A stretch of DNA of 34,921 bases from Sporosarcina sp. NCCP-2222 (GTDB lineage: Bacteria; Bacillota; Bacilli; Bacillales_A; Planococcaceae), in NCBI RefSeq assembly GCF_023168145.1, contig NZ_BQYK01000006.1:70647-105567 (forward strand). Reading direction: 5' to 3'. Shown piece after piece: positions 29,970-34,921 of the stretch. Below the pieces are notes generated by a model. That model saw nothing but the letters and a program-made list of their open reading frames with translations, was not told the DNA's origin and ran no database searches. How positions within the stretch are numbered: the stretch's first letter is position 1; every line of letters starts with the position of its first letter. A program made the translations under genes and the position numbers.

Positions 29970-32141
29970 ATGTCGAAAAAGTATTTTAAGGGGGCGGCGG
30001 CTTCCATTTTGCTATTCAGTATCGCAGGCGTCACACCTGCTGCCGTTTCAGCCGAGGAAGCGTCGAAAGACTTTTCAATGACAGTGTTCCACAACAATGA
30101 TTCCCATGCACACTTGGAGAATATTGCTCAGTTCGCAGCATTATTGAAGGAAAAGCAAGCTGAACATCCGAATAATGTACTGCTGCATGCTGGTGATGTA
30201 TTCTCTGGAACTCTTTACTTCAATGAGTTCATTGGTCAAGCAGATTTGGCGTTTATGAATTATCTTGGCTATGATGCAATGACATTTGGAAACCATGAAT
30301 TCGATCTGGGCACAAGCCCTGAAGGCCATAAACCGCTTGCTGACTTTATCAAAGGTGCAAAATTCCCTCTTGTCTCTGCGAATGTTGACTTCACAGAAGA
30401 TAAGAATTTTGATGGCTTACAAGAACGAAAAGTAGTGGCAGAGCCAGAGGACGGCAAAATCTATAATGGAATTGTCAAAGAAATTAACGGAGAGAAAGTC
30501 GGTATTTTTGGTCTGACTACTGCAGAGACTGCTGATATTTCCAGCCCTGAAGCAATTCAATTTACGAATTATGTTACTGAAGCAAAAGCCGCAGTTGCAG
30601 CATTCGAAGAAATGGGCATTAATAAAATAATTGCAGTCACACATATTGGCTTTGATGACAATCCTGCAATTGATAATGATCAAGAACTTGCAAAACAAGT
30701 TCCTGGCATCGACATTATTGTTGGTGGTCATACGCACTCAAAATTAGAAGAACCTTACGTGGTAAATAAAGATAAAGAACCCGTTATTATTGTTCAAACT
30801 AATGAGTACCATAAATTCCTTGGACAATTAGATGTAACATTTGATGAGAATGGCGTTATCAAAGATTACAAAGGTGTTCTTCATACAGTTGATAAGGAAG
30901 GAGCTAAAGATCCTGAAGCTGAAAAAATGCTTGCTCCTTATACTAAACAAGTAAATGATACTATGGCTAAACCTACTGGTGGAACTGCAGATGTCTTCTT
31001 AAGCGGACTTCGTGGACTTGGCGGGGTGCGTGCAGGTGAAACAAACTTAGGTAATATCATTACGGACGGAATGCTTGAAAAGGCAAAGGAAATTGATCCT
31101 AACGTGGCAATCGCTTTCCAAAATGGCGGCGGTATCCGCGCTTCTATTAAGACAGGCCCGATCACATACGGTGAAGTACTAACAGTACTGCCATTTGGTA
31201 ACAACCTTGCAATTATCGAACTGAGCGGTGCAGAATTGAAAGAAACATTCGAGCACTCTGTAAAGGAATACCCGAAAGAAAACGGAGGATTCTTACACGT
31301 AGCTGGTATGCAAGTTGTTTTCGATGGTACAGCTGAACCTGGAAAACGAATTGTTTCATTAAAGATTGATGGTAAAGAAGTGGAAAACAATAAAATGTAC
31401 AAAGCTGCGACAAATGTATTTACAGCTCGTGGTGGAGATGGTTTTGCTGCTTTAGGAAAAGCTTATGAAGAAGGCCGTGCAAGCGAACCAGGATTTAGCG
31501 ATTGGGAAAACCTTGCAAATCATCTTCAAGGAATTGGTACCGTTACGAATGGCCTTGAAGGTCGTATTATCGCAACTGTTCCTTATAAGGATCTTTCCTT
31601 AAATAGCTGGGCATATCCTTATGTTTCCGACCTTTATTACAGAGATATTCTCGAAAAGGATAATAAATTCAAACCTGGTCAAAAGATTACCCGTGCAGAA
31701 ATGGTTTCTTGGATTGTGAAAGCGCTAGACTTGAAAACTGAAGGCGTGGCTGCTGCACCATTCAAAGATTTAAATGGTGTTTCTGACAACCTAAAAGCAG
31801 ATATCGCTGTTGCCTATGAAGCTGGCATTATTAAGGGTGAAGACGGTAAATTCCATCCAAACCAAAACGTAACGCGTGCACAGTTTGCTTTAATTCTTGA
31901 CCGTGCTTATGAGAAATCTACTGGAACAAAGTATACAGCAACTGCAAGAGCACCTTACTCTGATTTTGGAAAGTACTCTGCAGAAGCTGTTAATGCGATT
32001 TCCATGCTACATGAGCTAGGAATCGCTTCAGGTTACGAAGGTAAATTTATGCCTGAGCAATTTACAACACGTCAGCAAGCAGCAAAAATTGTTTCTAACT
32101 TCATCTACACTCTTAAAGTAAAAGACGAAGAATCTAAATAA
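29970..32141 (+). CDS. Secreted 5'-nucleotidase (UshA-like) with C-terminal SLH domains
   Basis: A 723-residue protein with a signal peptide (1-28, VSA|EE). The metallophosphatase domain (about 35-270) has NDSHAH (43-48), AGDVFSG, GNHEFD and GGHTHS, ligands of a two-metal centre. A 5'-nucleotidase C-terminal domain (about 340-520) has NGGGIR and the substrate-stacking region FTARGGDG. Three SLH-type repeats (about 535-715; ITRAEMVSWIV, VTRAQFALIL, TTRQQAAKIV) follow. It should release phosphate from nucleotides or nucleotide sugars outside the cell while held on the wall polymer, salvaging nucleosides and phosphate. Codons are strikingly T-ending and AT-rich (GCT, GGT, CTT, ACT) compared with secA2 or tagO, as in abundantly expressed proteins. 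The Shine-Dalgarno GAGGATGGTG precedes the ATG. A terminator follows. Confidence 0.93.
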   Translation: MSKKYFKGAAASILLFSIAGVTPAAVSAEEASKDFSMTVFHNNDSHAHLENIAQFAALLKEKQAEHPNNVLLHAGDVFSGTLYFNEFIGQADLAFMNYLGYDAMTFGNHEFDLGTSPEGHKPLADFIKGAKFPLVSANVDFTEDKNFDGLQERKVVAEPEDGKIYNGIVKEINGEKVGIFGLTTAETADISSPEAIQFTNYVTEAKAAVAAFEEMGINKIIAVTHIGFDDNPAIDNDQELAKQVPGIDIIVGGHTHSKLEEPYVVNKDKEPVIIVQTNEYHKFLGQLDVTFDENGVIKDYKGVLHTVDKEGAKDPEAEKMLAPYTKQVNDTMAKPTGGTADVFLSGLRGLGGVRAGETNLGNIITDGMLEKAKEIDPNVAIAFQNGGGIRASIKTGPITYGEVLTVLPFGNNLAIIELSGAELKETFEHSVKEYPKENGGFLHVAGMQVVFDGTAEPGKRIVSLKIDGKEVENNKMYKAATNVFTARGGDGFAALGKAYEEGRASEPGFSDWENLANHLQGIGTVTNGLEGRIIATVPYKDLSLNSWAYPYVSDLYYRDILEKDNKFKPGQKITRAEMVSWIVKALDLKTEGVAAAPFKDLNGVSDNLKADIAVAYEAGIIKGEDGKFHPNQNVTRAQFALILDRAYEKSTGTKYTATARAPYSDFGKYSAEAVNAISMLHELGIASGYEGKFMPEQFTTRQQAAKIVSNFIYTLKVKDEESK

Positions 32142-32162
32142 TTCACTTGAATGAATTATAAT

Positions 32163-32205
32163 AAGCGTTCTGCCGAAAAAAATAGGCAGGACGCTTTTTA
32201 TTTTT
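32163..32205 (+). terminator. Terminator of the SLH nucleotidase gene
   Basis: AAGCGT-T-CTGCC pairs with GGCAG-G-ACGCTT, followed by TTTATTTTT. Confidence 0.88.
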
Positions 32206-32219
32206 GAAGTCGTTTTCCC

Positions 32220-33305
32220 TTATTCCGCTGTCAGCCCAACATGCTCCTCTACCCACTTCTCATTCTTAGAAGCCTGCAATCCCGCCTGTTCGAGCGGAAC
32301 GACGACATAACGACGCTGTGCATTGCGTATGACAGCTGTCGGGATCAGATGGGCTTCGCCTACAGTTGCCATCTCATGTCCGGCAAACTCCAGCTTTCGG
32401 ATGCCCACCTTTCCTATCCCACCAATGTTTGTCGTATCAAACTGCTGGGCGGAATAGAAGTTTCCTAATGAATAAAAGACGTGCGTCTCCCCCAGCTTTT
32501 CATACCGCTGCAAGACGTGGGGATGATGGCCGAAAACAATATCAACTCCTGCATCGGCAAGAAATTGAGCTATCTCCTTTTGGTAGGTAGAGGGTTCCAG
32601 CGCATATTCCATTCCCCAATGGATCGAAACGACGACAACATCCACCTTCTCACGAATCAATTGGATATCATTCTTCATTTTCTCCTGGTCTATTAATCCA
32701 ACCATATAATCTTTTCCTGCTGGTACAGGAAGTCCATTGGTTCCAGACGTATAGGCAAGGACACCAATTCGGATCCCTTTTACCTCCACTATCCGTTCGG
32801 TCTCTCGATCTTCTTGTGATTCATAGGCACCGACATATGGCATGCCATACGCCTTCATATGTTCAATCGCCTTTCGAAGCCCGTTTTCGGTTTGGTCCAT
32901 CGTATGATTGTTTGCCATATTGATCATATCAACACCATTCTCTTTCAAATCTCGGATAATATGCTTGGGGCTATTGAAACGCGGATAGCCCGATAAGCCA
33001 AGCTCTTTTCCGCCCGGCAGCGATTCCTGGTTGGCCAAAAGAAAATCGATTCCGTGGAGCTCCTCCGAAATGGCTGCAAAAGAAGGATTATAATTGTCGT
33101 ATTTATAAAGTGGATTGTGCAATAAAATGTCGCCTACCATGCCGACCGTGATATGTGTTGCGTTCTCCTTCAAATTCAGAGGATCCAGGTTACATTGGAT
33201 CATGGCTAAATCCTCTGGCACTTCAACTGTTTCCGCTTTTCCGAGAGGCCCACATCCATTCAGCATCAAAAATGAAAACACAGTTAGCAGTACTCTTTTT
33301 CTCAA
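32220..33305 (-). CDS. CapA-family metallophosphatase-like lipoprotein
   Basis: A 361-residue protein with a short lipoprotein signal (lipobox LNGC, Cys18) and a calcineurin-like CapA domain. Motifs: GMVGDILLH, ANQES, MANNHTMD, SIHWGMEY and GHHPHVLQ, giving the Asp/His metal ligands. CapA proteins act in poly-gamma-glutamate capsule export, but most genomic members, like this one, stand alone without capB and capC, and their role is unknown. It faces outward, anchored to the membrane. The start is TTG at 33305 with GGGGA 7 bases upstream; no better start exists in frame. It converges with the SLH nucleotidase. Confidence 0.87.
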   Translation of the reverse strand: MRKRVLLTVFSFLMLNGCGPLGKAETVEVPEDLAMIQCNLDPLNLKENATHITVGMVGDILLHNPLYKYDNYNPSFAAISEELHGIDFLLANQESLPGGKELGLSGYPRFNSPKHIIRDLKENGVDMINMANNHTMDQTENGLRKAIEHMKAYGMPYVGAYESQEDRETERIVEVKGIRIGVLAYTSGTNGLPVPAGKDYMVGLIDQEKMKNDIQLIREKVDVVVVSIHWGMEYALEPSTYQKEIAQFLADAGVDIVFGHHPHVLQRYEKLGETHVFYSLGNFYSAQQFDTTNIGGIGKVGIRKLEFAGHEMATVGEAHLIPTAVIRNAQRRYVVVPLEQAGLQASKNEKWVEEHVGLTAE

Positions 33306-33388
33306 CGTCTTATCCCCAGTCTCTTTTCCAAATCTTTCTCCCTATTAGTATACGTGAAAGATTTGTTTTGAAAAGTAGATTGGAACGT

Positions 33389-33417
33389 AAAAAAAAGGCA
33401 TTGTCGATACAATGCCT
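33389..33417 (-). terminator. Terminator of the small hydrophilic gene
   Basis: AGGCATTGT and ACAATGCCT form a perfect 9-bp stem with a CGAT loop. On the minus strand it is followed by a run of Us. It supports the small gene upstream as a real transcript. Confidence 0.9.
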
Positions 33418-33433
33418 CACTCCACTCAGTATT

Positions 33434-33607
33434 TCATTTTTTCTTATCCTCATCCATTTTCCCAACTGTATTCTCGAATTGTTCCATTTGCTTTTCGGCA
33501 CTCTGCTTAGGTTCCAAATCGGGAAATTCCTTTGCATCCGGCATCCCGGTAAATCGGCTGTCACGGCCTTCACTTGCATTTGGTTCCACTTGAAATTTTC
33601 TCTCCAA
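33434..33607 (-). CDS. Small hydrophilic protein of unknown function (57 aa)
   Basis: I do not recognise the family. The reading frame uses TTG at 33607, with a strong AGAAGGAG (33617-33624) 9 bases upstream; the frame also extends to a GTG at 33628. The product is charged and without hydrophobic segments: it begins with ERKFQVEPNASEGRDS, has DAKEFPDLEPKQSAEKQ in the middle and ends MDEDKKK, so it is probably disordered or helical, cytoplasmic and soluble. A dedicated terminator lies 16 bases after the stop. The character recalls the small proteins common in Bacillales, some of them packed in spores, but there is no sequence motif to prove it. Confidence 0.6.
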   Translation of the reverse strand: MERKFQVEPNASEGRDSRFTGMPDAKEFPDLEPKQSAEKQMEQFENTVGKMDEDKKK

Positions 33608-33701
33608 TTGAAACAGCTCCTTCTGCACATTGTAACCTTTACGATACCCGGAACAGAATATATTACACGTGGAGTGAAAAAGATGTTTGAAAAATTGCAG
33701 A

Positions 33702-33737
33702 TAAAAAGAAACGGAGCAGAGATATGCTCCGCTCCGT
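33702..33737 (-). terminator. Terminator of the CpdB/YfkN-type nucleotidase gene
   Basis: ACGGAGC (33711-33717) and GCTCCGT (33731-33737), with inner pairing. On the minus strand it is followed by TTCTTTTTAT, just after the stop codon. Confidence 0.82.
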
Positions 33738-33743
33738 CACTTC

Positions 33744-34921
33744 TTATTTCAATTTGATTGAGAATTTCGCAAAGCCGTCCTTAGTCGGAGCGACGTATTG
33801 AACATCGCCTTCCTTAGGAGCTACGTTTTGTGCTTTTGCTGATGTTTCGAAGAAAATCTTTGCATCGCCTTCTACCGGCACAAATGACCAGTTATTGTCA
33901 GCAGATGGGTCGATTGTCTTTTGATCGATCATATAATCCATAATCGCTTCACGGTTTTCGTATGCATATTCAATAGTATTGATTGCATTACGAACACCCG
34001 GGAAGTTTCCACTAGCGCGGTAGTTGTTTGTCACAACGATGAATTTTTGTTCTGGATCGATTGGTTTTCCATCAAATTGCAAATTGATAATCCGGCTTGC
34101 TTTTTCGTTAATTGTTTCGCCTTTGTAGTCATACTTCGCAGGTTGTGTCACATCGATTTGATATGTGACGCCATCAATTACATCAAAGTTGTACGTACGG
34201 AATTCACCGTTAATCAAGTCTTGCTCTTCGCTTGAAGCAGGATCGATTTGGTTGAATTGACCCGCAGACATTTCAAGCCATTCTTTTACGTCTGCACCTG
34301 TCATAACAAGAGCGGCTACTGTATTGTCATAAACATATAGATCCGCTACGTTCTTAATTGCAATTTCACCTGCAGGGATTTCTGTGTAATAGTTAGCTCC
34401 ATTACGTCCGCCTGCTTTAAATGGCGCACCCGCCGAAAGAACTGGAAGGTTTTCAAATTCTGTGCCTTTAACTTGATCTTCCACATACCATTTTTGTGCA
34501 TTCGTTACGATTTGTATAGAAGGATCATCTTCTACTAATGCAAAATAACTTGTAATTGGTGCTGTTGTTTTGCCGACTGGGCTGCGCACATATTCGATAG
34601 TTCCTTCATGAGCTTCTTTTACTGCATCAATTACTTTTTGATTCACAACGTCAGACTTTTTATCGACTTCACGCAATGAACCTGTTCCGTCAACAACCTT
34701 CCAGCTGTCTCCGTCTTTCTCCAATACTAAGTCAAGAATTCCTAAATGGCTTCCGAACTTGCCAGGCATTACGACCGGCGTTCCGTTTACAGTGCCTTTT
34801 TCCATATTGATGTTTGGAAGATCAGCGTAATCTCCAGGGAATATAGAGTGGTTATGCCCTGTAAGAATCGCATCTACCCCTTCAAATTGGGAAATTTGAT
34901 ACACAACATCATCTTCGCCCT
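33744..34921 (-). CDS. CpdB/YfkN-type 2',3'-cyclic phosphodiesterase / 3'-nucleotidase, C-terminal part
   Basis: About 392 C-terminal residues are visible; the frame runs off the window edge, so the signal peptide and most of the metal site are missing. The visible part starts GEDDVVYQISQFEGVDAILTGHNHS, whose GHNH is the last metal-binding motif. It continues into the 5'-nucleotidase C-terminal domain: FKAGGRNGANYYTEI, VYDNTVAALVMTGADVKEWLE and the substrate-specific VVTNNYRASGNFPGV. These motifs are those of CpdB and the first module of B. subtilis YfkN rather than UshA. It would act on 2',3'-cyclic nucleotides from RNA decay outside the cell. The protein ends KFSIKLK shortly after the domain, with no SLH or sortase signal, unlike the nucleotidase at 29970-32141. 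Confidence 0.9.
   Translation of the reverse strand, partial: GEDDVVYQISQFEGVDAILTGHNHSIFPGDYADLPNINMEKGTVNGTPVVMPGKFGSHLGILDLVLEKDGDSWKVVDGTGSLREVDKKSDVVNQKVIDAVKEAHEGTIEYVRSPVGKTTAPITSYFALVEDDPSIQIVTNAQKWYVEDQVKGTEFENLPVLSAGAPFKAGGRNGANYYTEIPAGEIAIKNVADLYVYDNTVAALVMTGADVKEWLEMSAGQFNQIDPASSEEQDLINGEFRTYNFDVIDGVTYQIDVTQPAKYDYKGETINEKASRIINLQFDGKPIDPEQKFIVVTNNYRASGNFPGVRNAINTIEYAYENREAIMDYMIDQKTIDPSADNNWSFVPVEGDAKIFFETSAKAQNVAPKEGDVQYVAPTKDGFAKFSIKLK

Noticed and set aside
30938..31402. 154-codon minus-strand frame inside the SLH nucleotidase gene
   Set aside because: It is the complement of a well-supported coding region; its openness reflects the codon bias of the real gene.
33155..33757. 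200-codon plus-strand open frame across the CapA and small-gene region
   Set aside because: It runs antisense to two supported minus-strand genes and through their signals, has no ribosome site and shows no protein family features.

Overview
The window looks like chromosome from a low-to-mid GC Gram-positive rod of the Planococcaceae, most like Sporosarcina. This rests on the degS - yvyE - LCP ligase - tagO gene order shared with Bacillus, the secA2/S-layer assembly pair, SLH-domain wall proteins, Bacillus-type ribosome binding sites and dense rho-independent terminators. No rRNA, tRNA, insertion sequence, prophage or CRISPR array was seen.

Layout. 1-3750 holds the 5' end of degS (minus), yvyE, an LCP wall-polymer ligase and tagO, the first enzyme of wall-polymer synthesis. 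3987-7243 is a translationally coupled accessory Sec operon: secA2 and an S-layer assembly protein. It is followed by a strictly phased 20/21-bp tandem array lying between two convergent terminators. 7639-9035 has an NlpC/P60 peptidase and nagB (minus). 9344-11667 is a three-gene ba3-type cytochrome oxidase operon, including a 47-residue subunit IIa. 11760-15103 carries a GAF/degenerate-GGDEF/EAL protein, an SCP2-like protein and a LysM-NlpC/P60 hydrolase. 15300-18338 is an ECF vitamin-type transporter operon (S, T, fused double ATPase). Next are an SDR dehydrogenase and a SulP-STAS anion transporter. 20982-24002 is a TRAP-TAXI uptake operon (minus). 24226-26609 is a coupled MurJ-like flippase and GT4 glycosyltransferase pair (minus). 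27035-32141 is a run of three secreted SLH proteins: NlpC/P60-SLH, SLH-SH3-amidase and 5'-nucleotidase-SLH. The window ends with a CapA-like lipoprotein, a small hydrophilic protein and a CpdB/YfkN-type nucleotidase cut by the window edge (all minus).

How they fit together. Much of the window concerns the cell envelope. TagO and LCP make and attach wall polymers, the GT4/flippase pair probably builds or exports a glycan, SecA2 and its partner may export S-layer-type proteins, and three SLH proteins would be displayed on the wall. A triple TGTWAH repeat at 11-bp period, matching the WalR consensus, lies upstream of the NlpC/P60-SLH gene and suggests control by the essential wall-homeostasis regulator WalRK.

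The most unusual item is the TAXI solute-binding lipoprotein at 23004-24002. Its two halves are in swapped order compared with the family: the normally N-terminal GTGxxGGTYYP lobe segment is at the C-terminus, and the break is at the inter-lobe hinge. The internal linker carries LSAS, aligned with the LSAC lipobox, as expected if a tandem duplication followed by loss of the outer parts created a circular permutation.
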